From NCBI RefSeq assembly GCF_014200455.1, contig NZ_JACHBW010000027.1, positions 1 to 64,000 on the forward strand: DNA of 64,000 nt. Reading direction: 5' to 3'. Source of the DNA: Paraburkholderia bannensis. Lineage in GTDB: Bacteria; Pseudomonadota; Gammaproteobacteria; Burkholderiales; Burkholderiaceae. This document shows, in pieces, positions 33,547 through 42,414 of the stretch. The notes under the pieces were generated by a model, which had not been told where the DNA came from, ran no database searches, and saw only the letters and a list, made by a program, of their open reading frames with translations. Every line of letters starts with the position of its first letter. Within the stretch, counting starts at the first letter, position 1. The translations under genes and the position numbers were made by a program.

Positions 33547-33858
33547 ATGGCCAAACCCGACTCGCCCATGCCCGAGATTAGCGCCTTCGTGAACGCGCTG
33601 CGCGACGCATTCGGCGCACAAGAGATCAACGCGATCGTGCGCCGCGGCCGGGCAGGGGAGCCGGTGTTTTTCGCATGCGAAAACGGCATGGAGTTCGGCA
33701 CCCGGCTACCGACTGGCCGCACGTGGAACGCTGCGGCGGTCGGCGACCGCCACTTTTGCAAGGGGTGTGACGGCAGTTGCGTTGAATCCGGGCTGCGCTG
33801 CTCCGAGCATCGCGCACGGGCCATCAGGCAGGTCGCGGACGAAAGCGATAGCGATTAG
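33547..33858 (+). CDS. Small protein with a Cys cluster, under a LexA box
   Basis: 103 residues. A helical N-terminus (ISAFVNALRDAFGAQEINAI) leads into a central part with FACENGMEFGTRLPTGRTWN and a C-terminal C-x2-C...C...C set (FCKGCDGSCVESGLRC) that could bind zinc. ATG 33547 lies 13 bp after the SOS box; the longer upstream frame would start across that box. Role in the SOS or transfer response is inferred. Confidence 0.68.
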   Translation: MAKPDSPMPEISAFVNALRDAFGAQEINAIVRRGRAGEPVFFACENGMEFGTRLPTGRTWNAAAVGDRHFCKGCDGSCVESGLRCSEHRARAIRQVADESDSD

Positions 33859-33913
33859 GCGAGCATTCCGGCCTCCGTCGCGGCATGGCCGCTCCATACT
33901 GTCCTAACTTCCC

Positions 33914-33959
33914 GCGTCCCTGACGCATCGACCTACCCGCAGCAGCATGCTGCCACGGG
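33914..33959 (+). ncRNA. Two-hairpin leader element, copy E
   Basis: GCGTC-cct-GACGC (33914-33926), ATCGACCTA, then CCCG-ca-GCAGC-at-GCTGC-ca-CGGG (33936-33959). CGAAAGC lies 74 bp upstream (33840), inside the end of the preceding gene. Leader of the lipoprotein gene. Confidence 0.65.
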
Positions 33960-34082
33960 CAATTCTGTACCGGCCGACCAGGCCAACCGGGCATCCGCCC
34001 ACTTTTGTATCACCACCTTCCTTTCCGACAGGGCAATCCACCCTGTTGGGGCGATTGCCCATTTTCATCTGAGGCAATCACC

Positions 34083-34547
34083 ATGATCCGCGCTTTCATC
34101 GCCGTCGTTGTTCTCTCGATCCTCACTGGCTGCGCCAACATGACGGACTTCGGTTCTCCCGATGTCTATCAGCGCTCGGACGTCCAGCGGGCCGGCACGC
34201 TCGAACCCGCTGTTGTGGTTCGTGTACGCCGCATCACCATCCAGGCAGGTTCCGGCAGCTCCGGTCTCGAAAACCTCGTGACCGCGGGCGTCGGTGCATT
34301 CCTGGGTTCCCAGGTCATCGGCAATGGCCGTGGCCGTTACATCGCGGCCGCGCTTTCCGGTGCCGCGTCGAACTTCGTTGCGCAGCACGTGAGTGCCGCG
34401 CTCTCCCGCACCGCTGGTCTGGAAATCGTCGTCCGCAAGGCCGACGGCTCGCTGCGCGTCGTTCCGCAGCCCGACGACCAGCTTTTCTCGCCCGGCGATC
34501 ACGTGCTCCTCGTGGACACGAGTTCGGGCCTGCGCGTCACGCACTGA
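34083..34547 (+). CDS. SlyB/Pcp-like lipoprotein
   Basis: 154 residues. Lipoprotein signal peptide with lipobox LTGC (Cys at about 17), then a Gly-zipper-like stretch GVGAFLGSQVIGNGRGRY typical of SlyB/PAL-like outer-membrane lipoproteins, and a C-terminal domain with FSPGDHVLLVD. Entry and surface-exclusion roles are known for some plasmid lipoproteins, but nothing specific points there. A pyrimidine-rich leader precedes the ATG. Confidence 0.78.
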   Translation: MIRAFIAVVVLSILTGCANMTDFGSPDVYQRSDVQRAGTLEPAVVVRVRRITIQAGSGSSGLENLVTAGVGAFLGSQVIGNGRGRYIAAALSGAASNFVAQHVSAALSRTAGLEIVVRKADGSLRVVPQPDDQLFSPGDHVLLVDTSSGLRVTH

Positions 34548-34590
34548 CGCTTTTCGTTGTGCCGGCAATCGCCGGTTTGTCTTCCTGCAC

Positions 34591-34626
34591 GGCGGGGCGT
34601 TCCGAAAGGACGTCCCGCCTTTTTTC
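34591..34626 (+). terminator. Terminator after the lipoprotein gene
   Basis: Arms GGCGGG...CGT and ACG...CCCGCC around TCCGAAAGG, followed by seven T. Confidence 0.85.
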
Positions 34627-34641
34627 TTTTCCGAGGGATTT

Positions 34642-35043
34642 ATGGATCACATCAACCGCGTGATGCATGCCGACCGCCATAGCGCCGGTGCGGTGCGCGA
34701 CGCGAATTTCACACGCCGCGCACGCGGCTTCCTGCACCGTGTGGCTGGCGATCTTCGCCTGCGTGTCGGCGAGCATGACATCAAGGCCGAACCCGCTCGT
34801 CGCGGCGGCGGTTGCCGTGTCACGCTCAACACCGACCGCCTCATCGTCGAATTGACGGATTCGCCTGCGCGTCAGGCCGTGGCGATGTCGTTTCGTACGC
34901 GTCGCGGTCGGGCCGATCTGTCTGGCGGCGGCGACAACGTCGTGACGGCCGAGCAGCTTGGAACCCGCGAGGGCTACGAGTCACTACTCAGCTCGTTGCG
35001 GCTGGCCAATGGCCTCGATGCTGAACGTCGCCAGGAGCCGTGA
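34642..35043 (+). CDS. Hypothetical protein, 133 residues
   Basis: His/Arg-rich N-terminus (MDHINRVMHADRHS), central DIKAEPARRGGG and a mixed C-terminal half. GAGGGA precedes ATG 34642. Its stop overlaps the GTG of the next gene (GTGA), so the pair is coupled. Unrecognised. Confidence 0.6.
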   Translation: MDHINRVMHADRHSAGAVRDANFTRRARGFLHRVAGDLRLRVGEHDIKAEPARRGGGCRVTLNTDRLIVELTDSPARQAVAMSFRTRRGRADLSGGGDNVVTAEQLGTREGYESLLSSLRLANGLDAERRQEP

Positions 35044-35522
35044 CCGTGGAGATCATCAATATCAAGGTGGAGTTTCCCGGCAGCCTGACCATCACCGACA
35101 GCGCGACCTGGCGTGAAAAGGATGGGCAGGTGTACGTTTCAGATCGGCTCAAGCAGGTGCTTCGCGAGCTGGACGTAACCGAAGCGCCGCCGGTGGTCAC
35201 GGCGACGTGTCGCGGGCAAACCGTTTCGATGGAACTCACATCGAGCGGGGATTTTCGCTTGAGATCCGGGCAGATTGTCCGGCAGCACCAGAAAGGCATC
35301 ATGGCGCAGTTTCGTCAAATAGCCATGCAACCGTCGAAGGATCAACGACAGCAGTCCGGGCGTTTTCTTCATACGCTATCCGCAGGTGCCACTATCGGTG
35401 CGGTCGGATTCTGGCACTCAACGTCGCAGTGGAATCTTGCGAACGACCTTGCGATCGGCAGCCTTTGCGTCGCCGCTGTGGTACTCTTTTATCTAGGGAT
35501 TATCTTCATGGACGGAGAATAA
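35040..35522 (+). CDS. Hypothetical protein with C-terminal membrane helices
   Basis: 160 residues from a GTG start that overlaps the previous stop. Soluble N-terminal two-thirds rich in beta strands; two hydrophobic helices at about 114-126 and 138-155. Ends FMDGE, immediately followed by the ribosome site of a 35-residue gene. Confidence 0.6.
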   Translation: MTVEIINIKVEFPGSLTITDSATWREKDGQVYVSDRLKQVLRELDVTEAPPVVTATCRGQTVSMELTSSGDFRLRSGQIVRQHQKGIMAQFRQIAMQPSKDQRQQSGRFLHTLSAGATIGAVGFWHSTSQWNLANDLAIGSLCVAAVVLFYLGIIFMDGE

Positions 35523-35524
35523 TT

Positions 35525-35632
35525 ATGGGCATGGCTCTCTTCGTACTGGCTATTACCGTGTTTTTTGGCGGCTTCGGGCTGATCATGAACCACAATGGCC
35601 GTAAGGCTGACCGCGAACGCCGCGGGTATTAA
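35525..35632 (+). CDS. 35-residue membrane peptide
   Basis: ATG 35525 nine bases after GGAG, two bases after the previous stop. Translates as MGMALFVLAITVFFGGFGLI plus a basic tail NHNGRKADRERRGY: one membrane helix with positive-inside charge. The tight spacing and the terminator just downstream support a real gene. Confidence 0.65.
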   Translation: MGMALFVLAITVFFGGFGLIMNHNGRKADRERRGY

Positions 35633-35670
35633 TTCGATTCCCGGCCAGCTTCAACTGGCCGTCTCAATTC

Positions 35671-35702
35671 AAGGGCTGCACCTTCGGGTGTGGCCCTTTT
35701 TA
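35671..35702 (+). terminator. Terminator with UUCG loop
   Basis: AAGGGC-tg-CACC-ttcg-GGTG-tg-GCCCTT followed by T, closing the 34642-35632 transcript. Confidence 0.88.
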
Positions 35703-35719
35703 TTTTCCGGTCCATCCCT

Positions 35720-36121
35720 ATGAATACCTACGAACTGGATTGTCCCGCAGTGCCATTTGAGACCGTCGGCAAGACGGTTGCACAAGTCGTTTCACGCATT
35801 GAACAGCGTCTGCGCAAGGCCGAGCTCGAACCCGAATGGGTTGTTGCCGCAAACTGGATCGACGATGCGAACGACTCGCTCCACGGTTTGAAGGCGGATG
35901 CCCTCTGGCCGGTCGTCGTCGAGGGTGAATCGCGCCTGTGCCTCTCTGTGGCCATCGGCCGCTCGGAAGGCTGGCTCGTCCAGATCGACCATGTGCGGTT
36001 GCACAAGGCGGGCGATGGCGGTCATTGGAGCAGCGTCGCGCTCCTGCGCATCAAGACGCTGACGCGTACGCACGCCTGGGCTGTCGCGGCCGCCATGTCG
36101 CGCCTGCTCGAAATCGACTGA
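35720..36121 (+). CDS. Hypothetical protein, 133 residues
   Basis: Compact soluble protein, MNTYELDCPAVPFETVGKTV, several Trp and Val-rich strands, ending in a helix. No membrane segment, no motif recognised. Lies between terminators 35702 and the gene at 36200; probably first of the 35720-38193 unit. Confidence 0.6.
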   Translation: MNTYELDCPAVPFETVGKTVAQVVSRIEQRLRKAELEPEWVVAANWIDDANDSLHGLKADALWPVVVEGESRLCLSVAIGRSEGWLVQIDHVRLHKAGDGGHWSSVALLRIKTLTRTHAWAVAAAMSRLLEID

Positions 36122-36199
36122 CGCAGTTTCACTTCCTCTCTTTCCCTTGCGGGGCATCGCCCCGATGGGTGATGTCTCGCGCTTCTGGAGCCATCATTC

Positions 36200-37720
36200 A
36201 TGTACACGCTGTCCATCCCCGGCGCAGTGCTCACTGCATCGTCCCTTGTTGGTCTTTTCTCACTGTTTCGCGACGAGCGCGTGCGCGCAACCGAAACGCC
36301 GCAGATCGTGCTCACCGGCGCGCCTGCGTGTGTGACGGTGACGCGCTATAACGGCGTGCTGGCCATCCGCCAGGCGGGCACCGCCGAACAGATGCTCACC
36401 GCGATGCTCGAGGAGCATCGACGCGTGGCGTTCGTCGGCGACGCTTGCGAGCAGCGCCAGTCGTGGGAAGTCGATCGCGCAGAGTGGGAGGCGCTCTTCG
36501 AATTCGTCGACGTCTGCCGCTCGCCGCAACGCCTGCTTTCGTTCGACCAGATCGAAGCGGAAAAAACGCGCGCCCGCGAACGCGGTACCCGCTTCTTCCT
36601 ATCTGACCTCTGCTCGGAAGCCATCGCGTCGATCTTCGGGTTCGCCGTCTGCGGCCCAACGATTCCCGGCACGCGCGAGACGAACAGTGGCCACGCAGTC
36701 CAGGTGGCGTACGCGCTTGCGCTCGATCTGCCGGTGCCAGAGCGCGTGCTCGATGCGTATCGCGCTGACGCAGACGCTTTCCGGCATGGTTTGGAATGGG
36801 CCGAAACGCTGGTCCGTCTGCCCGAACTGCGCGGTGCCATTCCCGTCGGGAAACTGCGGCCAATCCTCGGTGTCATGCGAGGGGAGGGCAAGGCGGTAGA
36901 TTCGGGCAATGCCGATATCCTGACCCTGCTCGCGCGGTTGTTGCCGGATGCGCCAACGTATCCGGAAGTCGATAACCTGTTGCACGCGCATGGGCTGATC
37001 GACGATATGGCGTTGCCGGAACGGTATGGCACGCCCGTCGACGTTGGACAGCCCATCACGCCGCTCGCCGCTCGGGTGCGTGAGCGTCTCGCCGACCACC
37101 TTCGCGCCCGCGCGATTGCGCATTCGGACGAGGAGCTGAACAAAGGCCGCATCAGCCAGCGTGCACATCGCCATCGTTGTGATATCGCGCGACTGGAACA
37201 CGGCCGTCAGACGTTCGAGTATGGCAACTCCCTCTCCCGGGCGTTGGCCAACCGCGATGTCGGCAGGCTTCTGGAAGTGCTGGATCGCGCGGATGATCAC
37301 AACCGCTCGAGCAAGCAGGCGTTTCGCGACGTCTACGGCGTGAAGCTGACCGGCGTGACGGCAGCGCAGCGCCGCCGCGCGATCTTCCTGCTGTGCGGCT
37401 TTAACGAAGAGGCACAGGCGCAGTGGGAGCGCGAAGAAAGCCAGCGCAAGGCGGCGCGCAATGCACAGAGCGACCTGCAGCACGCGCGCGAAGTTGCAGG
37501 CCGCGCGCGCTACGTCGGTCCGTCGCACGGCGAGCTGTCGGGCGCCGAGCACGTCGATCGCGCGATCAGCGAAGGCTTCTCGACCATCCGCAGCTACGGA
37601 CGCGGTGCGGCGCGCAGGTATGCGCTCGCCCGTGACAACGAGAGCGCCATGCGCACGTTGAGCGCACGGGACGGCACGCTCGCCTATGCGCGCGCGCTGC
37701 TTGAACCTCGCGCAGCATAG
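36200..37720 (+). CDS. Large hypothetical protein, 506 residues
   Basis: An initial hydrophobic helix (about 6-22) may anchor it. The rest is helical and basic with repeated Arg/Ala-rich stretches (FGFAVCGPTIPG, ALANRDVGRLLEVLDRADDHNRSS). GGAG lies ten bases before the ATG. No catalytic motif was recognised. Followed after eight bases by a basic 154-residue ORF. Confidence 0.62.
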   Translation: MYTLSIPGAVLTASSLVGLFSLFRDERVRATETPQIVLTGAPACVTVTRYNGVLAIRQAGTAEQMLTAMLEEHRRVAFVGDACEQRQSWEVDRAEWEALFEFVDVCRSPQRLLSFDQIEAEKTRARERGTRFFLSDLCSEAIASIFGFAVCGPTIPGTRETNSGHAVQVAYALALDLPVPERVLDAYRADADAFRHGLEWAETLVRLPELRGAIPVGKLRPILGVMRGEGKAVDSGNADILTLLARLLPDAPTYPEVDNLLHAHGLIDDMALPERYGTPVDVGQPITPLAARVRERLADHLRARAIAHSDEELNKGRISQRAHRHRCDIARLEHGRQTFEYGNSLSRALANRDVGRLLEVLDRADDHNRSSKQAFRDVYGVKLTGVTAAQRRRAIFLLCGFNEEAQAQWEREESQRKAARNAQSDLQHAREVAGRARYVGPSHGELSGAEHVDRAISEGFSTIRSYGRGAARRYALARDNESAMRTLSARDGTLAYARALLEPRAA

Positions 37721-37728
37721 GGGCCGCG

Positions 37729-38193
37729 ATGCGTTTCGATCGTGAGCCACGCCCGCAAGGGTATTGCTGGACGCCGCGCAAGGAAGCGATGTATCTGCGC
37801 CGGGAGGCGCGGGATGCTGAAAAAATCGCGCGCGACTATCCGCTGTTTGTCGGGCAGTTTGAGCCCCGGGCAACGCTTCCTGTCGCAGAGGAGCGCGCGC
37901 GACGCGAGCGTCAGCTTTCCGTGAGTGACCAGCGCTGGCGTGATCTCAAGGCTTCGCAGTGGCGCGGGGCGCGTCGCGAGTACTTCGCGTGCCCGCCCGC
38001 GATGCGCGAAGCGATCGCCGAGGAGTGGCGTCGATGGCCGGGCCCGGCACGGCCGGTGTACTTCACGTACGTGACCGAGAAGCACAACGGTGTGCTTGAG
38101 GAGAAGTCCCGTCTGCACCGCGAGCGCGAGGCGGCCATGCTTGCCCGCATACGTGCGCGGGAAACCGCCCAGTCCAGCCTGCCCATCGGCTGA
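37729..38193 (+). CDS. Basic hypothetical protein, 154 residues
   Basis: Arg/Glu-rich helical protein (YLRREARDAEKIARDYP) with no membrane segments. Likely co-transcribed with the upstream gene and closed by the terminator at 38206. Function unknown; nucleic-acid binding is conceivable from charge. Confidence 0.58.
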   Translation: MRFDREPRPQGYCWTPRKEAMYLRREARDAEKIARDYPLFVGQFEPRATLPVAEERARRERQLSVSDQRWRDLKASQWRGARREYFACPPAMREAIAEEWRRWPGPARPVYFTYVTEKHNGVLEEKSRLHREREAAMLARIRARETAQSSLPIG

Positions 38194-38205
38194 TTCATTG
38201 AACCC

Positions 38206-38235
38206 AACCGGCGCATTCGTGCGCCGGTTTTTTTT
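38206..38235 (+). terminator. Terminator
   Basis: Stem AACCGGCGC-attcgt-GCGCCGGTT followed by eight T. Confidence 0.9.
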
Positions 38236-38336
38236 CGTCTGTGCGATTCGGGCCGACGCGCGAAAGCCATATCGAAATCGGCATGATTGCGCGCGCTCCA
38301 TGTCGCGCGACGCACCTACACTGCTGTTTATCACCC

Positions 38337-38373
38337 GCGTCCCTGACGCATCGACAGCGCCGGCGAGTCCGGC
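38337..38373 (+). ncRNA. Two-hairpin leader element, copy F
   Basis: GCGTC-cct-GACGC (38337-38349), ATCGACA, GCCGG-cgagt-CCGGC (38359-38373). CGAAAGC lies 76 bp upstream (38261), with flanks shared with copy D. Leader of the DUF3717-like gene. Confidence 0.65.
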
Positions 38374-38445
38374 ATCACAACCCGCCTGGAAGGGACCTCG
38401 TCCCCATGGGCGCGGCTTTCCGGGAATTCTCCGAAAGGAGCTTCC

Positions 38446-38667
38446 ATGAACCAGCAACCTGATCCTGTGAGCATTGCGCAGATCGAATGCGCGATCAACC
38501 ACTGGCGCGAACGCCGTCCTCCTGCTGACGCGGAAAACCCGGTGCTGTGCGCAGAAGCACGCGCACTGGCCGACGTCTACGAGCTGATGATCTACCGGGG
38601 CGAAGCAAGCGTAGAACACGCATCGCTTACCCCGCAGCAACGCGCAGCCCTCGCGGCCGCGCTGTAA
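38446..38667 (+). CDS. DUF3717-like small protein
   Basis: 73 residues: ISIAQIECAINHWR-type N-terminus, then ALADVYELMIYRG and a helical end. This matches the short Burkholderia family DUF3717. AAAGGAG precedes the ATG. Function unknown; supports a Burkholderiaceae origin. Confidence 0.75.
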   Translation: MNQQPDPVSIAQIECAINHWRERRPPADAENPVLCAEARALADVYELMIYRGEASVEHASLTPQQRAALAAAL

Positions 38668-38677
38668 TCCGTCTCAG

Positions 38678-38720
38678 GCGCTGCAAGGCGCATCGTTCTA
38701 TCCAGCTGCTGCGATGTAAC
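38678..38720 (+). ncRNA. Possible leader element, weak copy J
   Basis: GCGC-tgcaag-GCGC, ATCG, and a later hairpin GCGATG / CATCGC. Position before the MoxR-like gene fits, but the linker and spacing differ from the strong copies. Confidence 0.25.
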
Positions 38721-38816
38721 GCATCGCGGCGTCTTTATTGTTATCCATTCACCCCGCCGGGACACGCTCCCGCGGGGACGTTGCTCGCGCGGGGTTTCTG
38801 CACAGGAAACCTCACC

Positions 38817-39842
38817 ATGCAAGTCAACGCCACTCAATTGAATGCGCTGCTCACCGCCTATGTCCCGAAGCGTCTGCCGGTGCTCATCACGGGACGCCCG
38901 GGCATCGGAAAGAGCGATATCGTCGAACAGGTTGCTGACGCCGTTGGTCACGATCTGATGATCAGCCACCCGGTCGTCGAAGATCCGACCGATTCGAAGG
39001 GGCTGCCGTTCGCTTCGGCGGATGGACGGTCGGCACGCTTCCTGCCGTTCGGCGATCTGGAGCGCGCGCTCCAACCCCGTAAGCGCCCGCTGATCTGGTT
39101 TCTCGACGATCTCGGACAGGCCTCTCCGGCCGTTCAGGCGGCCAAGATGCAGTTGCTGCTCGCCCGCCGCATCGGCGAGCACAAGCTGCCCGACAACGTC
39201 ACGTTCCTCGCCGCGACCAACCGGCGTAACGACAACGCGGGTGTCAGCGGCATCCTCGATCCTTTGATCTCGCGCTTTGCGACGGTTGTAGAACTGGAGG
39301 CGAGCATCGCCGAATGGACCGCCTGGGCTGTTGCTCACCACATCGCGCCAGAGCTGATCGCATTCCTGCGATTCCGCCCGGATCTGCTGTCCGTGCAGAA
39401 AACCACGCGCGACATCGAAGCAACGCCGAGCCCGCGTAGTTGGGGGTTCGTCGCCAAGACGATGGGTGTCGTGCCGCCGGAACTCGAACTGATCTCCTAT
39501 GCAGGGTCGGTCGGGCAGGCAGCGGCCACGGAGCTGATCGCGTTCATCCAGATCTATCGTCAGTTGCCTTCGCCTGATGCCATTCTGGCGACGCCCGACA
39601 CCGCGCCCATTCCTGAGAAGCCGTCGGCCCTCTACGCAATCAGCGCAGCGCTGGCCATGTATGCGAACGAAGGCAACTTCGGCCGCATCGCGACCTACAC
39701 GGAGCGCATGATCAGTGGCGGCGTGGGCGAATTCGCCGCGCTGCTCGTGACCGACGCGCTACGCAAGACGCCCGCGATTGCCCATACGCACGATTTCATC
39801 CGCGCGCAGGGTGGTCCGATCGGCAAGCTGATTCAAGGCTGA
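38817..39842 (+). CDS. MoxR-like AAA+ ATPase
   Basis: 341 residues. Walker A VLITGRPGIGKSDIV, Walker B LIWFLDDLGQA, sensor-1 FLAATNRR and an Arg-rich LISRF mark a MoxR/CobS-type AAA+ ATPase. ATG 38817 follows AGGAAAC. It is first of three consecutive genes with DUF3150 and a VWA/metallopeptidase protein, a set in which the ATPase probably remodels a target presented by the VWA partner. Confidence 0.85.
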   Translation: MQVNATQLNALLTAYVPKRLPVLITGRPGIGKSDIVEQVADAVGHDLMISHPVVEDPTDSKGLPFASADGRSARFLPFGDLERALQPRKRPLIWFLDDLGQASPAVQAAKMQLLLARRIGEHKLPDNVTFLAATNRRNDNAGVSGILDPLISRFATVVELEASIAEWTAWAVAHHIAPELIAFLRFRPDLLSVQKTTRDIEATPSPRSWGFVAKTMGVVPPELELISYAGSVGQAAATELIAFIQIYRQLPSPDAILATPDTAPIPEKPSALYAISAALAMYANEGNFGRIATYTERMISGGVGEFAALLVTDALRKTPAIAHTHDFIRAQGGPIGKLIQG

Positions 39843-40012
39843 GCGTCGCACCCGCCGGCCGACTCGCTGCTTCATTCCGGCTTCTTTCCCGTCTCCTCGC
39901 TGTTTCTTCAGTCCCTTCGCTGTTTCCCGTTGCCTGTGGGCGCGCTTCGCGGCCCTCGCAATGCATTTCCCTTTCCCGATTCATCCCATTTCTATTTTTC
40001 TGGAGTTCTTCC

Positions 40013-40927
40013 ATGAACATCACCAATATCCAGTCGCGCGTCATGCTCTGCTCGGTCAACGTCTCGTCGTGGGCCGCGCGCCGCTTCGATCTCAAGGTGA
40101 CCGAGGAGGTTGAAAAAAGCCATGCAACGAAAGGCATTGGTCGCTTCAACAAACGGCTGCTGCCCGAACACGCTCCCAGCTTCAGGGAAGCGGTTTCGCT
40201 GGGCGGTCGTATCCGCCGCCATTTCTACGATCACACGCTGGAATACGACCAGCTGTCCGTGCGCCTGCTGCCGACCGGCATTTACATGGAGTTCGCCGCG
40301 CAGATGCGCAAACTGAAGGAAGAGTTCGATCTGGCCGTGCAGGTTTTCCTGACCGACTACCTCGATCTCAAGGAACAGGCCCGTCAGGAGATGAACGGCC
40401 TCTTCAACGAGGCGGACTATCCGACGCTCGCGCAGCTTGGCGGGAAGTTCGGCGTTCGCATGTCGGTGTTGCCGTTCCCGGACGCCAGCCAGTTCGGCGT
40501 CGATCTGCCCGCGGACGTCCTCACGAGCCTGCGCGGCGAGATCGACCAGCACGTGGAGCGCTCGATCGAGCACGCGAACCAGGACATCGTTCGCCGCCTC
40601 TACGATGCGGTGTCGGCGATGGCCAACCGGCTGTACGCAACCGGCAATGTTCGCATCGACGTGGCCGATAACGTACGCGAGTTGTGCGCTTTGCTGCCGA
40701 AGCTGAATTTCAGCGACGACCCGCAGCTGCGCCACATTCTCGAACAGGCCAATCGCCACCTTGCGGTGCATACGGGCAACGACCTGAAGGAGTCCGAGGT
40801 GCTTCGCAGCCAGGTGGCGGCCAAGGCGACCGAGATCGAGGACCTCATGGCAGCCTTCATGGGCGGCAGGCCGGAGACGCCGGTGCATACGCCGGGCGTC
40901 GCGCCGCAACTGCGCATCGCTGCGTGA
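40013..40927 (+). CDS. DUF3150-like protein
   Basis: 304 residues, helical, with ARRFDLKVTEEVEKSHATKG near the start and long amphipathic helices (95-130, 180-260). Typical middle member of MoxR-DUF3150-VWA sets. TGGAG precedes the ATG. The 170-bp gap before it (39843-40012) is pyrimidine-rich and contains no gene. Confidence 0.7.
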   Translation: MNITNIQSRVMLCSVNVSSWAARRFDLKVTEEVEKSHATKGIGRFNKRLLPEHAPSFREAVSLGGRIRRHFYDHTLEYDQLSVRLLPTGIYMEFAAQMRKLKEEFDLAVQVFLTDYLDLKEQARQEMNGLFNEADYPTLAQLGGKFGVRMSVLPFPDASQFGVDLPADVLTSLRGEIDQHVERSIEHANQDIVRRLYDAVSAMANRLYATGNVRIDVADNVRELCALLPKLNFSDDPQLRHILEQANRHLAVHTGNDLKESEVLRSQVAAKATEIEDLMAAFMGGRPETPVHTPGVAPQLRIAA

Positions 40928-40934
40928 GGTGGCC

Positions 40935-42152
40935 ATGGATCCGCGCATCTCGAAGCAGCGCACGGCGTTGGTGATGGACGAGCCGTTTTTCGGGGCGCTG
41001 GCGCTGCGCCTGAAGGTGGTCGAGGATCCGGCATGCAGGACGTTCTGGGTCGATGGGGAATCGCTGGGGTACAACCCGGCGTTTCTCGCGACCCTCAACG
41101 ATCTTGAATGCCGCGGCACGCTCGCTCACGAAGTGTTGCATGTTGCGAACGGCCACTGCTTCCGGCAGGGGCACCGCGATCCCGAAAGGTGGAATGACGC
41201 TTGCGACTATGCGATCAATCCGATCGTGAAGTCCGCTGGCTTTGTTCTGCCCAAAGGACACCTCGACGACGTGCGCTTTCACGGCAGGTCGGCCGAGGAG
41301 ATTTACGCGATCCTCACGCAGGAGGCGAGGCAGCAGGAGAAGGAGAAGTCTGGCGGCAAGCCGGGCGCTAATGCAGCATCGAATGCAGCTGCAAGCGAGT
41401 CCGGTGGCCAGCAGGCACCCGCGAACGGCGCGAACACACCGTCAGCGGCTCCCGATTCCGATGCACCGCCTTCCTGCGGCGAGGTTCGCCCTTACCCGGG
41501 CCCGGACGTCGACCTGAAGGAAACCGAATGGAAGGTCGCCGTGCTGCAGGCTGCGAAAGCGGCACGCATGCGCGGCAAGCTCCCGGGCGACCTGCAGGCG
41601 ATGGCAGAGACGGCAGCAGAGCCGTCTGTGGACTGGCGTTCAATCCTGATGCGTTTCGCGCAGCAGGTGACGAACGACGACTACAGCTTTGCCATGCCTA
41701 ACCGTCGTTATCTGCATCTGGGCTTTTATCTACCTTCACTGCATTCGCCTGCTGTAGGCGACGCCGTGTTCGTGCGCGACGCCAGCGGATCGGTCTTCGA
41801 CGAGACGCAGCAGCAGTTCGCGGGCGAGGTGATTCACGTGGCTGAGACGGTCAGGCCCGCACGGCTGATTGTTCTCGACTGCGATACCGCAATCACGCAG
41901 GTGCAGGTCTTCGAGCGGGGCGACCCGATCGAACTGGCACCGGTCAAGGGAGGAGGAGGCACCTGCTTCATTCCACCCTTTGACTGGCTTGAGCGCGAGC
42001 ACATCGATCCCGCGTTTCTCGTCTATCTGACGGACATGGACGGTCGTTTTCCCGGTCAGGTGCCGTCGTACCCGGTGCTGTGGGGTTCCACGACACCGCT
42101 GGCGCGCATCGCGCCGGCACCCTTCGGCGAGATGGTCGAGGTGATTGTCTGA
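40935..42152 (+). CDS. VWA-domain protein with HExxH metallopeptidase motif
   Basis: 405 residues. N-terminal metallopeptidase-like domain with LAHEVLHVANGH (HExxH near residue 60), a low-complexity linker (130-180), then a von Willebrand A-like domain with MIDAS VRDASGSV and later YLTDMDG. This is the DUF2201/VWA-like family that accompanies MoxR ATPases. ATG 40935 is preferred over GTG 40929 because GAGG lies five bases upstream. Confidence 0.78.
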   Translation: MDPRISKQRTALVMDEPFFGALALRLKVVEDPACRTFWVDGESLGYNPAFLATLNDLECRGTLAHEVLHVANGHCFRQGHRDPERWNDACDYAINPIVKSAGFVLPKGHLDDVRFHGRSAEEIYAILTQEARQQEKEKSGGKPGANAASNAAASESGGQQAPANGANTPSAAPDSDAPPSCGEVRPYPGPDVDLKETEWKVAVLQAAKAARMRGKLPGDLQAMAETAAEPSVDWRSILMRFAQQVTNDDYSFAMPNRRYLHLGFYLPSLHSPAVGDAVFVRDASGSVFDETQQQFAGEVIHVAETVRPARLIVLDCDTAITQVQVFERGDPIELAPVKGGGGTCFIPPFDWLEREHIDPAFLVYLTDMDGRFPGQVPSYPVLWGSTTPLARIAPAPFGEMVEVIV

Positions 42153-42172
42153 TCGCCCAACTTCTTCAACCC

Positions 42173-42201
42173 AACCGGCTCCTCGTGAGCCGGTTTTTTT
42201 T
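42173..42201 (+). terminator. Terminator before the conjugation operon
   Basis: AACCGGCT-cctcgtg-AGCCGGTT with eight T, separating the MoxR triad from the T4SS operon. Confidence 0.9.
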
Positions 42202-42246
42202 CGCCCGGAGATTCCCTTCGCGTTGCATCGGCCGGTCGTCAAGAAT

Positions 42247-42306
42247 CAAAAGCTCCACAAAAAATGCAGCTTTCCGCCAAAACCGTTGCAGGCGCCTGCA
42301 AAACGG
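42247..42306. promoter_or_regulatory. Conserved intergenic element S, copy 3 (T4SS promoter region)
   Basis: AAAGCTCCACAAAAAATGCA, TTTCCGCCAAAACC and the perfect palindrome TTGCAGGCGCCTGCAA (42286-42301). It lies 109 bp before the trbB start and after a terminator, so it must sit in the control region of the transfer operon. Confidence 0.65.
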
Positions 42307-42414
42307 CAGCTGTCGCGTGAAAACGCGCGCCCGTCTTTCGACACCCCGAAAAGGTAACGAATATCGCGGCTCTTTTGGTCCGCCGCGCGGGCAGCGCCCC
42401 GGAAAAATAGCTGC

